From: Piromyces finnis | Lineage: Eukaryota > Neocallimastigomycota > Neocallimastigomycetes > Neocallimastigales > Neocallimastigaceae | NCBI GenBank assembly: GCA_002104945.1 | Contig: MCFH01000075.1 | Coordinates: forward strand, 124,001 to 188,000 | Direction of reading: 5' to 3' | Length of the DNA stretch: 64,000 nucleotides | Shown: positions 36,914 to 50,000 of the stretch, piece after piece | Position numbering within the stretch: the first letter of the stretch is position 1 | Layout of the letters: every line of letters starts with the position of its first letter | Translations under genes and position numbers: made by a program | Notes under the pieces: model-generated | The model's database searches: none | The model's input: the letters and a program-made list of their open reading frames with translations, nothing else | Told to the model about the DNA's origin: nothing

Positions 36914-39900
36914 ATGGAAATAGATACACAAAATATTTCTAATACCCCAAAGAACGTTCATTTTGATAATAAAGGCAAAAATGTCGAAAATGAAATGAAC
37001 TCTATGGAAAATTCAGAAGAGAGATTACAAAATACAGAAGAAAACACTAATAGCAGTGATGAAGGTGGAAATTTAGAATATATTAATGGTGAAGACGATT
37101 ATGTTGAATACGATGAATATAATGAAGAAGATGACGAATTTCATAATGTCAAAGATAGACAAGAGGTAAAAAGAAAATAAAAATATTATATAATTGCAAA
37201 TAAATAAATTTATGGGTTATTTTACATATCAATATAAAATGTGTTTAATCCTGATTTTTTAATAATTTTGGTATACTTTATTAGGCAATTAATGTAAGTC
37301 ATCCATTCGGTCTTCGTCTTTGGAAACCTGCTCTTTATAAAAAACATCGTTCAATTTTTACAAAAACACATGAAGCCCTTCACTCTAAACCTGGTCAATC
37401 ATATTCAAAAGCGGAAATCTTCCTTTTCCCCGGTAATATTATTTGGACTATTACCTTTGGTTGGATGGCAGCTTTAACATATTTATTTGTAGCTATTTGC
37501 CTTCTTATACCAGTATTTATTGTAGTTTTTATTCTTGAGCATGTTTTAAAACCACATCAAGCTATCTCTCTTTCACCTAAACCAAAACAATCAACTATAT
37601 TAGCCAGATATATTAGAGTAAACTTATTTTAAGTTATAATATATATTCAATATATATATATATAAAATTAATCAAATAATATTAATATATACATATATTT
37701 AGTTATTGTTTGGTATTACACATTATATTTTATGGCCTTTTGGAAAATACATTGAAAAAGTTAAAGGAAACTTTTCCGAAGATATTGATTACTACGCTGC
37801 AATAAACGAAGAAGATAATGATCGCTACAATAATTTCTTCAATCATGATATTGTAGGTGATTATTCAAGGAAAAGAAATGAACATTTCGCTCGTAAATAT
37901 GGTTATGAAGAAGAAGAATTAAAATGGGATTTTAAAAAACTTTTAAACTTATTCTTAAAAAATGGTATTTCAGGATTCTGTTATTACTTATTCATATTAA
38001 CAATAATTGCACCAATGCATTTAATTGTTGCTGCTATTTGTTGGATGTTCGTTGTTTCAATTCCAATGAGCAAATTAAATTTTGTTCTCCTTAACCACAT
38101 GTTATACGAACCATTAGAACTTTTTGTTCACTCTTCAAGCCCTCCACCATTCCAATTTAGTACAATATTTAAAAAAATAAAGAAAAATGATGATGATGAG
38201 GCTATTCTTCCTCTCATGAGCTCCCAATCAAATTCTCAATCCAATGATTTCAATAGTAATTATCAAGTTTCGGGTCAAACAGAAATTATTTTATGTACTT
38301 ATCGTGCTATTGGTCTTCGTTACTACAAATATACTTTTGGTGGTATCAACGTAATTTTCTTCAATTCTCTTCTTTTTGTCGTCTTTACCCTTTTAGACGC
38401 CTACATAATTTCACCAAGTACCGGAAAAACAGGAATTGGTCATCCATTAGTAATTTTCTTTTCATCTTTAATTTCAGTTATTCCATTAGCCTACTTTATT
38501 GGTATGTCTGTATCTTCTATCACTGCACAAACCAATTTAGCTCTTGGTGCAGTTATTAATGCAACTTTTGGTAGTATAATTGAAGTAATTCTTTACACAA
38601 TTGCCTTAGCTGAAGGAAAAGCGAAAATTGTTGAAGGTTCTTTAATTGGTTCTGTATTAACTGGTATTCTTGCATTACCAGGTATGAGTATGTTAACTGG
38701 TGGTATAAAAAGAAAAGAACAACGTTTTAATGCTAAAAGTGCTGGTGTTTCATCTACACTTTTAATTCTTTCTATCATTGGTATATTTACACCAACTCTT
38801 TTCCAAAAATTTTATGGTGCATACAATTTAGTTTGCGAAGAATGTCCTAATAACTTAAGTTCCTCTAATAATTCTACCTTAACGGATGCCACCACAATTA
38901 TGACTCAATGCAAAAATTGTCGCTTTAAACAACCAGATCCATTAGAAGATGAATTCTACCATAGTCACACTAAATATTTAGTTTGTATTTGTGCTGTAGC
39001 ATTAGTATTAACCTATGCTGTTGGTTTATTATTTACTCTTCGTACTCACGTCAAACAAATTTATGAAAAAACAAAAAAGAATAGTCAAAGACGTAAATCT
39101 CGTTCAAGAACTCGTCGCTCTTCTCGTACTCGCGCCAAAAAGAATTATTCAGGTTCATCCTACGATAATACAACCAACCGTAGCACTAATACTGCTACTA
39201 GTAACAATCTTAGCTATCCAGATGAAGATATCATATATAACTCATATGGTGAAATTATTAATAAAGACAGTAATATAAAATATGAATTTAATAATTTAAT
39301 AAATAGTGGAAATGAACGTTATTACCGTTATGATTCCGAAGCATCTTCATCATCTAAGAAAAGTCAAAGAAGTAGCCGTAGAAGAGGTCGTAGAAGTAAT
39401 AGCAGAAATAGTAGTATTAATAAAAATGAAAATGTTGATAAAACTCAGGATATTCTTTTAAAAGAACAACCCCATAATGACAGTGGTAATAACAATAGTA
39501 ATAAGGTTGATGCTGAAAATGTTGTTACCATTTCAAATGATAAATCAAAAGAACAAAAACTCTATACTATATTAAATATTCAAGCCGAAGAACCTTCCTA
39601 CCAACCAAAAATTCGTCGTCGTAATATTAAATCTAAGGAAGACAATACCTCTATTTTATCTGAAGATAGTGATACTGATAGTAATGAAGAAAAGGAAGTT
39701 GGACATGAAGCTCCAAGTTGGACTAAATTAGAAAGTGTCATTGTATTACTCGTATCAACTATCATCTTCTCATTATTAGCCGAAATTTTAATTGGTTCTG
39801 TTGATGTTGTATTAAAAAGTATTAGCTTGGATGAAAAATTCTTAGGTGTTACTTTATTCGCTCTTGCACCAAATGTTTCTGAATTCTATAATGCTATTGC

Positions 39901-40207
39901 TTTTGCTATGTATGGAAATATTGCTCTTTCTTTAGAAATTGGTAGTGCCTATGCTACTCAAGTAGCTATGCTTCAAATTCCTGCTATTATAGGTATTTGT
40001 AGTGTTCGTCACTTCTTTATTGATCTTCCATATGAAAGTAAATATTTCTTTACCTTAATCTTCAGTAAATGGGATATAATAACTATTATTATTGGTGTCT
40101 TTTTATTATCTCATGTTTATACTGAAGGAAAAAGTAATTACTTTAAAGGGGCAATGCTTTTAATGGCTTATACCGTTTTTGTCATTTCTTATTACTTTGC
40201 TGTTTAA
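36914..40207 (+). CDS. VNX1: Vnx1-type vacuolar cation/proton exchanger (CAX family)
   Basis: Three exons: 36914-37165, 37285-37617 and 37703-40207; phases close to 1029 aa. The N-terminus is acidic and hydrophilic (residues 1-84). A YccF-like segment follows (HPFGLRLWKPALY through FPGNIIWTITFGW), which is diagnostic for fungal Vnx1 exchangers. The CAX core has two inverted halves. The first has ALGAVINATFGSIIEV near residue 475; the second has APNVSEFYNA near residue 918. A hydrophilic loop with many Arg/Ser and SRSRTRRSSRTR patches separates them (about 648-866). Yeast Vnx1 moves Na+ or K+ into the vacuole in exchange for protons; here the cation is not predictable. The second motif is APNVSEF where many CAX proteins have a GNxxEH-like signature. 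About a dozen membrane segments are visible. The large loop is a candidate regulatory site. Confidence 0.88.
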
Positions 40208-40599
40208 GCAAAATAAACTATCTTTTTTTTTCAATATATATTTAATTAAATGTTTTAATGAATTATTAGGTTTAATATTTTTTTTTAATTGGGTTAAATA
40301 ATATAATATTATTAATAATTTTTTTATAAGATGTATATATATATACACATATATTTACTAAAAGTTATATATATTTATATTATAAATTATTAAATAAAAG
40401 CAAATTTTGATATATAATAATAATAATAAAAAAAAAAAAAAATACATATTTTCAATCTTTATTTTTTTTTTTTTTTTTTTATAATTTTGTGTAGCAATAC
40501 TTTATTTTTACTTTTATAATGTAGATAGAAATTTTTTATATTATTTATTATATATATTGTTATTGTTATAATACTGCATGCAATATATGTATTTAAAAA

Positions 40600-40647
<48 letters not shown>

Positions 40648-40727
40648 GATAATAATGATAAAATATTAATTCTATAAAAGGGATTAAAGTATTTTTAAAA
40701 AAAAAAAAATAATAAAGAATAATTATT
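40208..40727. other. Short 3'-to-3' intergenic spacer with AAT repeats
   Basis: The exchanger and SNAPC1-like genes converge here. An (AAT)n/(GAT)n microsatellite lies at about 40600-40660, and A and T tracts at 40430-40480 may contain polyadenylation sites for both genes. Confidence 0.55.
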
Positions 40728-43700
40728 TTAATTTGTATTTTTTTCTAAAAATTTTATGGTTTTCTCTAACATTTCTGTATCTTCAAAATTAATAGAACTT
40801 AATTCTTCTAATTCTTTATCTAAATCATTTTCATTTTCATGCTTAGCTTGACTTTTAAATTTCATTGATGATAGTAAAGTATCTACATTTTCTTCCTTTT
40901 CCTTCATATTATTCTTTACAGAATCCTTAACCGACGGGATATCCTGTTCAATATTTTGTAATAAATCAGTAATTCCTTTCATTTCATCAATTTCTTGATG
41001 AAGATGGCTTATAAGAGTATCAATATTATCATCGAATGTTTCCTCTAATTCTTGTTGTTTTGAATTATCAGATGGTGATATTGAATTTAATTGAGGAATT
41101 GTGGATAATGTTGTGGAAGAATGATCTTTACCCTCTTTTTTATCCAATGAATTTAACTCAACATTATTCTCTTTAAGTAAAGATGAAATTTCACTATTAT
41201 TATTTTCAAATTCTAAAATTTCTTTTTTAATATTATAAATTTCTACTTCATTCTCATCTATATCAGAAAAAATTTGTAAAGGTAGGGATGGCTCTATTAC
41301 TGATAAGGAAGATGGTTCAACATCCTTAGTTTTACTACTACTTGATACCGGAACTGATAAACTATTATTATTTACTATTTCATTTGATGCCATTGATTCT
41401 TTTGTTGATGGTTCTAAATTAATATCATTCTTGGTATTACTATTATTAGTAATAGTAGTAGCATCATTAGTGTTAGTATTAGTATCATTGGTATTATTAT
41501 TAATAGTTGTAATAGTATTTTTATTAGTATCATTAGCATTATTATCAATAGTTGTAGTAGTAGTAGTATTTTTATTAGTATTATTAGCATTATTATTAAT
41601 AGTTGTAGTAGTAATAGTATTTTTATTAATCTCATTAGCATTATTCTTAATAGTTATAGTAGTATTATCAGTATTTGTATCAGTATCGATATTGTTAATA
41701 GTAATAGCATCATTAATAGTTGTAGTAGTGGCTGCAGTTGTTGTTATTGTTATATTTTCTTTGTTATCTTCTTCTAATTGTTCTATCTGTTTTTTTAATT
41801 CAAGAGCTATTGATTCTTGTTCTTCGATATTTTGATAGCTATCATTCAACAATGATGTATCTGATCTATTTAATCCTTCTGAATCTAATAGATTAGGTTG
41901 CATTGAAGATACCTTTGCTTTCTTTCGAATATGCTCATTATCAGATAATTGATTATTGATAGTATCTACAGTATTTTCCTGTATTTCAGAACAACTACGC
42001 TTATTATTAAACAATGATAAAGAATTTTTATATAATTCTGAAATTGGATATTTTTTTAATTCTGGAGAAGTAGAAGAAGACGATACAATATTATTCTCTT
42101 GTGGAATAATATTTGAATTATTGAATGATGATGGTAATGTAGAAGTTGAAACTTCGGGAATATTGTTACTGGTAGATGAAGAGGCAAAATCTAAACCTAA
42201 TATTTCATTTATTTTACTTAATTCTAATAAAGGTTCTGTGGATGGAATTGCACTTATTATATCATTACTACCAGAAGGTATAACAGTTGCCTTATTTGAT
42301 TGATCGAGAGTTAAATCGGATGTATGATTAATTAGATCAGGTTGTTGAGTAGTCTTAAATAAATCTAAATTAAATTTATTATTATCAATATTAATAGGAA
42401 GAGAGGATAACACATCACCCTGAGATGAAATATCTGAAATTTCATTAACATTTTTATTTAATATGGTTGAAAATAACGATGAACTAATTGGTTCTATTCT
42501 TTCAGTATTTTCTTTACCTTCGTTACTATAATAATTAGATAATAAATCTAAATCAATAGGTTGAATTGAAGATGATGATAGATCATCATTAATAATATTC
42601 AAATTTGTATTTGAATTCGTAATTTGATCTGTTATTAAGTTGGTATTTTCATTTTGCTTTAACTGTGGTACGTTTATAAAAGAAGATGAAGAAGAATGAG
42701 GAGTAGAAACTTTAGGTGGTTTATTTAATATATCTAAAGGAGATGATATATTGTAATCTAACGGTAAAAGAAGAGAAGATGGAAAAAGAGAGGGTGTAGG
42801 TATTTTCTCAGTTAACTGAGCTTTATCTAAATCGTATGAAAAATCTGATGATAAACTATTGACTTTCTTTCTTTTATGTGTATTACTAGTATTAGCACTG
42901 TTATTTGAAAGATTAAGAGAATGATAACGATTATGTTTATGATTATTATTTCTAGCGATTTTTCCCCATTCTCTTTCAGCCCTTTCCTATTATCAATAAT
43001 AAAAAAATTTTAATAATTTTATAATTTATATATTTATATATATAGTAATAATATATTTGAATTCAAGGTATATAATAAATTCAAATTTTTTATTTATTCA
43101 TTTATTAATGCTAATAATATAATAATTATTAATATTTACCCTAACAGTTAACCCTTCTAAATTTTCTTCTTCAAATTCATTTTCATTTTGACCTAGGTTT
43201 TGCATTATATCATCATCATCATCATCACCTTCTTCATCAATTTCTTCATCCGAATGATTATACTTTCCTATTAGTTTTTCTAAATAATTGGCATTATCTA
43301 ATTTATCAAGTTTAAGCGAATAACGATGCTGATAATAAGAGATATTGTATAAATCGTTTTCATTTATATTATCTAAAAAGGAAGAGAATTCATTTCTCTC
43401 AAATAAATTATTTGAAGGATTTAGTTTTACAGATCGTCCTATAGATTTGATATCGGTATTTTTGACTAAATTACTTTTTTTTTCAAAATATTGATTAAAT
43501 ATATTATTAATATCTTCCAATTCATTATCGTTTATGATATTATGCTATGGTTTTTTAAAGTTTTACGGAAATTAATACGTTAAAATATTATATATTGTAA
43601 TTATAATAATAGTATAAATAATCAACATTCAATAAAATATTATTAGTTTTAATTTCATAAGCATTAAATTTAAAATGATACAATTATAATAATTTGTATT

Positions 43701-44407
43701 ACTTACAAAATTGAAATTTTCTATATAATTTTGAATATTTTCTAATTCTTCTGATATACTTTTTCTTTTTGAAATGGTGATATTATAAAATAAATATATA
43801 TTGTATATGTAATAATAAAAAAAGTAAAATAAGCGTTTATATATAAAGAAAAGATGCATAAGTTTATAATAAAACAAAAAAAAAAAAAAAAAAAAAAAAA
43901 AAGTTGATTATTAATTAAATATTTATATATATAATTTATAATTAATAATAATACTTACTTTTTTGTAAACTCTAATCCTTCTTGGCCTTTACAATATGCT
44001 ACAAATTCAAAAATTTGGTCATATTTCATTTTATAAAAAATATACATTGTATCATAAAGATTATGTTTTTTTGCCCATTCATTGATATTACATAATTTTA
44101 TCCAAACATCTATGTATAGAGTAAAATAAAAAGAAATAATGAAATTATAAATAATTATATGTTACATGTATATATTAAAATTAAAATAATTCAAATCTGA
44201 AAATTATATTCATTATCTTACATTGTGTAATTTTAATTAATACTTTTGGAAATGCGTTTGGTTGGGTATAATAAAGCATATATAAAATATATAAATTACC
44301 AATATCCATATAGGCATTATTAAATTGAATTAAGTAAGCTAAAAATTTAAACCAAAAAAATAATAAAATTTAATTTATATAATTTGAAATTTGAAATCCG
44401 AAATTGC

Positions 44408-44442
<35 letters not shown>

Positions 44443-44910
44443 TACTTACAAATAGGAATTTCATACAATCCCATTAAATATTTATTTCGATAGTTTTTAT
44501 CCGTACAAATAAATTGGATTAAGGTAAAATCCAATTCTTCCCATAAATTAACAAAATCTTTAAATTTTAAAGATTTTAGCTTTTAAAAAAATAAATGTAT
44601 TTTTATTATTTTATTATTGTCAATAAATATTTGTTGTTGTTGTTATTATTAAAATATGAAAAAATAAATTATTGTTATATTATATTATATTCTATTATAT
44701 TATAGAAATGATGAAAATACATTCCATAATGAAAATCTACTTATAAATACTTTTATATACCTTAATAAATTCCTGTAATAAGTATCTTAAATCATTCTCA
44801 ATTGCTTTTTTTTCAATTGCAATGTCACCAATAACTAAAGAAGGTGGTCCATATATAATTTTGTTAGTTACATTTGTTGTTGAAGTTGTATTACTACTAA
44901 TAATGCTCAT
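40728..44910 (-). CDS. SNAPC1: SNAPC1/SNAP43-like subunit of the snRNA-activating protein complex
   Basis: Seven exons: 44910-44761, 44579-44450, 44338-44222, 44109-43959, 43764-43707, 43544-43140, 42986-40728; all phases close to 1089 aa. The first 180 residues carry the SNAP43 pattern: FKDFVNLWEELDF, then NLYILYMLYYTQP, then FPKVLIKITQ, WIKLC, and YIFYKMKYDQIFEFVAYC. They match the order and spacing of human SNAPC1 as I know it. SNAPc binds the proximal sequence element of snRNA genes and recruits TBP for both Pol II and Pol III transcription. After an acidic segment (exon 6, with an Asp run) comes a disordered Ser/Asn/Thr-rich tail of over 700 residues, including an NANDTNKNTIT-type repeat (about 41440-41740). 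Human SNAPC1 has 368 residues, so this tail is unusual. Two introns contain A/T tracts of 27-29 nt. Confidence 0.75.
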
Positions 44911-45132
44911 TCCAATTAAAAATTCTTTTTTATTAAGAGTTACAAATTTGTTTGTTTTTAATTAATTACATCCATATAAAATGAATTATTAAATATTTGA
45001 CTAAAAGAAATATATAATATTATATAATGAAAATATATAGTAGCAATCAATTTAATGTATAAAATATAAATTATTAAAATACAATGATGTAATAAAATAT
45101 TAACGCACTATTTATAATATTTTTAACAAATA

Positions 45133-45165
<33 letters not shown>

Positions 45166-47093
45166 AAATTATTTTTTATATTAATTAAATATTAATTTAT
45201 ATAATTAAATTTTATAAATTTAATAAATCTAATCATTAAATTTTAAAAAAAGTATTAAGTAAAAAAAAGATATTAAAGTATATGTGTATTGTATACTACA
45301 TTATGTTATGTTTTTTTTTTTTTTTAATAATTTAACAGTAAAGAAATTAGATTTAAGATTTTACAAATCACTATTATTTATATAAAAAAATAAATATAGC
45401 AATTTCTTTAATGCTTATATTTTATCTTCATTTCTTATTAATATTTTTTTTTTTAAGTAATGATATCACATCTACCTTATAATAATTATAAAAATTCTTA
45501 TTATATGATATATTACCTATTTGTGATATTCAAAAATACAGTATTGAAAAACGTGCAAATAGAAAAGATAAATTAATATATAAATTTTGTTTTTTTAAAA
45601 AAGCTGTTATTTCATATAATTATATTTTTTTTTAAAAAAAAAATAATACTACAATATATATAAACATTTTTCAAACTTATTTGATAAGGAAAAAGAATTA
45701 TTAATACAAAATAATATTCAAATACTGCGTCATTAAATTTATATAGGTAACTTTTTAAAATTTATTATTAATTACATCAAGAGAGGATATTGCTCGATTA
45801 ACCTAATCTTTTAAAATTTCATAAAATAACCTAATCTTTATAGAAAAAGTTGTTCCAAAATTTTTTAACTTGGTGATTCCTTATAATATTATTATTATAT
45901 AATATAATTTAAAAATATTTTGTATTATATTGAATCTTAATAATTATATTTTATAATATATTTAATATATTTAATATTGATGTATAAATAATCATTTAAT
46001 AAAATATTAAAGAATTAACTTTTGATTTTATTTTTATATTTTTTTTTTATTTCTTTTTATTTTAATATATAAATACAAGAAAATAGACACTTTATTATAA
46101 ATAATATACATTGGCAATTATACTTATAATGCCTTATTTATTTATATATTAATTTATTATTAACTTTCTTTTTCATCCAGATAACATTAAAAAGTAATTT
46201 ATTGTTGATATATATATATAAATTATTATTTATATTTATTTACTTTTTCATTAATAAAAACCAAAACAATTTTATAATCCAAAAAACAATAATAAAAATA
46301 AAAAAATAAAATAAAATAAAATTATATATATCGTAAAAATATTCAATGAATGAATTGAATAAGTGATAATTTATGATATGGACGAATAATTATTATTAAT
46401 GTTTATAGATACTCATACTTCTATTTAATTTTTTATAAACATTATAAATATTCAAAAACATTGTTTACAATCAATTTAAAATTTGCAATATTGAAACAAG
46501 TATATTTATATTTAAATTTAATTTTTTTCGAGAATTGGAAAAGATATTTTAATACCTGTTATGTATTATGTATTATGTTGGTTACAATTAAAATAATAAT
46601 AATAAATATATAAAAAATTTTTTTATCAATTAATGAAATTATTGAAGACAACATTCAATTTAAAACATAAATATAATGTTTATAATAAATTATCTTTATT
46701 TACTTTTTAAAATATTTTTTTTTATTAACATATTTATATAATTTAGTATAAATGCGTATTTTTTGGAGGGGCCGGATTTGGACCCTCTAAAATTGAGCAT
46801 TTTTATTAAAACTGTAGATATTATAATATTATAGTATTTATTTTTATTGTATTTGAATCTTTATATTAATATTTATTTATTTTTAAACATATATATATAT
46901 AGATTATATTAAAGAGGCTAATTTAAAAAGAAAGTTATTAGTAAAATAAAAGCAAAGTAATAATTTTTTTTAAATTCTATACATTTTATTTTAATTACTA
47001 CAAACAAATTTAAATAAAAATAATTTTGTGAGAGAAAATCAAATCAATTACAAATTACATCATAATTATTTAATAACTTCATATATACACAAA
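44911..47093. other. AT-rich intergenic region between divergent SNAPC1-like and SEC7 genes
   Basis: Apart from the hairpin at 46761-46792, only A+T-rich sequence with T tracts (45151-45165, 45311-45325) is seen. Both genes are transcribed outward, so promoters for both must lie here. Confidence 0.5.
46761..46792. repeat. GC-rich hairpin, 13-bp arms with one mismatch and one wobble
   Basis: TTTTGGAGGGGCC (46761-46773) pairs with GGACCCTCTAAAA (46780-46792) around a GGATTT loop; one G:U pair and one G/A mismatch. It is the only GC-rich patch within about 2 kb and stands 300 bp upstream of the SEC7 start codon. Confidence 0.7.
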
Positions 47094-50000
47094 ATGAAAA
47101 AACAATTGTACAGTAACGAAGACTTGATAGTTCAGGTTCAAAATTATTTAAAAAAAATTTTAGCAGAAACTGGCTCAAGACAAAAGAGCTTGAAAGAGTC
47201 AATAAATGCAACACTTGATATTTTAAAAGAAGATTTAAAATTAGTACAGGAACAAAAAGGTCAATTAGTAAATCAAGTAGACGAAACAGAAGCGGAAAGT
47301 AATAACGACGATACCACTAATTTACCCGAAGATAACAATGAAGATTTAGAAAAACAAGATAGAACTACTGAAATTAGTAATATTACAGAAATTGAAGTAA
47401 AACCAGTTCCACTTATTGGGTAAAGTTTATAAATATATTAGTAATAAAACAATTTTTTTTATTAAATTATGAAATTTTGATTTTATTATAAATCATTTAA
47501 ATTTAATATAGAGCTGAAAAATATTGGGAACCATTTAAATTAGCATGTAATCCAAAAAACACTGTTAAAATAAGAGAACTTGCTTTAGATGCTCTTCAAT
47601 ATTTAATTTCACATCGCATGTTAACTGGTTCAACCCCATTAGATATAAATCAAGAACCAATACAAACACCAAATATTACATCTGGAATTATTAAAGATAT
47701 TAAGAATAGTGAAAATGAAGAAACATTAACTCAAAATTCAAATGCTAGTGTAGTATCTGAATCTGAACCAACTACACCAACTGATAAAAATACTAAAAAT
47801 CCTCAATATCCATCTCCAGCATTTTTAATTGATGAAATTATACATGTTATTTGTTCATCATTTACATTGGCACCAGCCGATGAAACAGTTCAATTGAGGG
47901 TTTTAAAAGCTTTGTTAACATCAGTTACTTCAACATCATGTGAAGTTCATCATGTTACCCTTTTAAAGTTAATTCAAACCTGTTTTAATATATACATATA
48001 TTCAAAAAATTCTAACAATCAAATTACTTCAAAAGCTGTTCTTACTCAAATGATTAATTTAGTATTTTCACGTATGGAACGTTATTCATATGTTCTTTCA
48101 AAACACATTGAAAATGGTACTTTATTAAAAATTTCAAAGAATACACCATTAAGAGAAGTTGTTGAGCAATTCTCTGATTTCCCAAAAGACACCCAATCAA
48201 ATCAAACTGATGATCAAAATATACCTCAAGATACAACTGAGATTGATTCTCATATTAAAAATACCCAAGATGAAAATTCACAAGTTATTCATGAAAATGA
48301 AAATATAAATGAGAAGACTGATACTGCTTCAGAAGAACATGGTAAAAAGAACACATCAAAGATACATATTAAAACTCATTCAACTTCATATTCTGTAAGT
48401 AGTATAACTACTTCTAATTCAGCTCGTAATCCATATGATCCAACAATTGCATATTATAATGAGTTATTAAGAAAAGACGTTTTTCTTGTTTTTAGATTAC
48501 TTTGTCAATTATCTCTTTTTAAGGATAATGGTCAAGCTGTATCATTTAATAATAATATTTCAACTTCACAAAGTTCAGTAGATCTTTCACCTACTTCTAT
48601 TAGAGCTAGAACTATTGCTCTTGAATTAATTTTATCAATTATAACTAACTCTGGTCCTGTTTTCCAAAAAGATCCATTATACTGTGATATGATTAAAAAT
48701 TATCTTTGCATTTCAATTTCTAAAAATGGTATTTCTGAAAATCCACTTGTTTTTGAATTAAGTTTATCTATTTTTATTATGATGCTTAGATTCTATAAGG
48801 CTCAATTAAAGTCTGAAATTGAAGTTATTCTCAATACTATTTATCTTCACATTTTAGATATGGGTAGTGCTAGTTTTATTCAAAAGAAAAAACTTTTAGA
48901 AGGTCTTTTAAAGGTTTGTGAAAATCCTCAAACTCTTGTTGATATTTATTTAAATTATGATTGTGACTTAAATTTAGAAAGTATTTTTGAAAAATTAATT
49001 AATTCTTGTGCTCGTGTTGCCCAAGGTCATGGCCTTAAAAAAAGCAGTAAAAACTCAAACCAAAGCGAAATTTCTATTCAACAAGAAACTGAACTTCGTA
49101 TTTGTAGTACAAAATGTTTAGTTTCTATTATCAACTCTATGGTTGAATGGTCAAAAGAAATACAACCATCTGGTGATTTCTCAAATGATCTTAGTTTAAA
49201 TACAATTGATGATGAAGTTGAAAATATTTCAGAAGGTACTTTAAATAACCATAAAGAAAAGAAAAGAGGATCTAATGTTAGTAGTGCTGCTTCTTCTTCC
49301 CTTAATTTACAAGCTTTAAAGGAAGAAGGTAAAACTATTGGGGTTCAAAGAAATAGTTCTACATCTAATTTAAGTACTTATTCTAATGCTAATTCAGCTA
49401 GTTTTAGGGATGCATTACTTCCACAAAATCAAATTCACAATGTCTTAATTTATAAGAATCCATTAGGATCTATTTCTTTAAATGATATTAGTCGTCAAAA
49501 TAATAACCAACAAGTACAATCCAGTATGTCCAGTGAAGCTCTTAATACTAAGTTTGAAGAGGTTCTCTCAAAAAAGCATGCTCTCACTAAGGGTATTAAT
49601 CTTTTCAATATTAGACCAAAGAAGGGTATTGAATTTTTAATTAATGAGGGCTTTTTAACTAGAGATTTAGATGCTATTAGTCAATTCCTTCATAATACTT
49701 CTGGTCTTAATAAGGCTGCTATTGGTGAATATTTAGGTGAGGGTGATGAATTTAACATTCAACTTATGCATAAATTTGTTGATGCTATGGACTTTTATGA
49801 TCTTCCATTTGTTGGAGCTATTAGAAAATTCTTACAATCTTTCCGTTTACCAGGTGAATCACAAAAGATTGATCGTTTAATGGAAAAGTTTGCTGATCGT
49901 TACTGTGATAATAATCCAGATGTTTTCGCAAATGCTGATACTGCCTATACATTAGCTTTTTCTGTTATTATGTTAAACACTGATCAACACTCCTCACAAA

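Noticed and set aside
41414-41835. Val/Leu-rich ORFs opposite the Thr/Asn repeat
   Set aside because: Antisense or frame-shifted translations of a simple coding repeat.
46750-46800. snRNA gene (Sm site plus 3' hairpin)
   Set aside because: The Sm-like word and hairpin are present, but the upstream sequence has no U1, U2, U4, U5 or U6 signature and is featureless AT-rich DNA.
47028-47093. Upstream start for the SEC7 gene
   Set aside because: That frame begins with GTG. The first ATG, at 47094, gives a standard N-terminus, and the upstream residues show no conservation signal.
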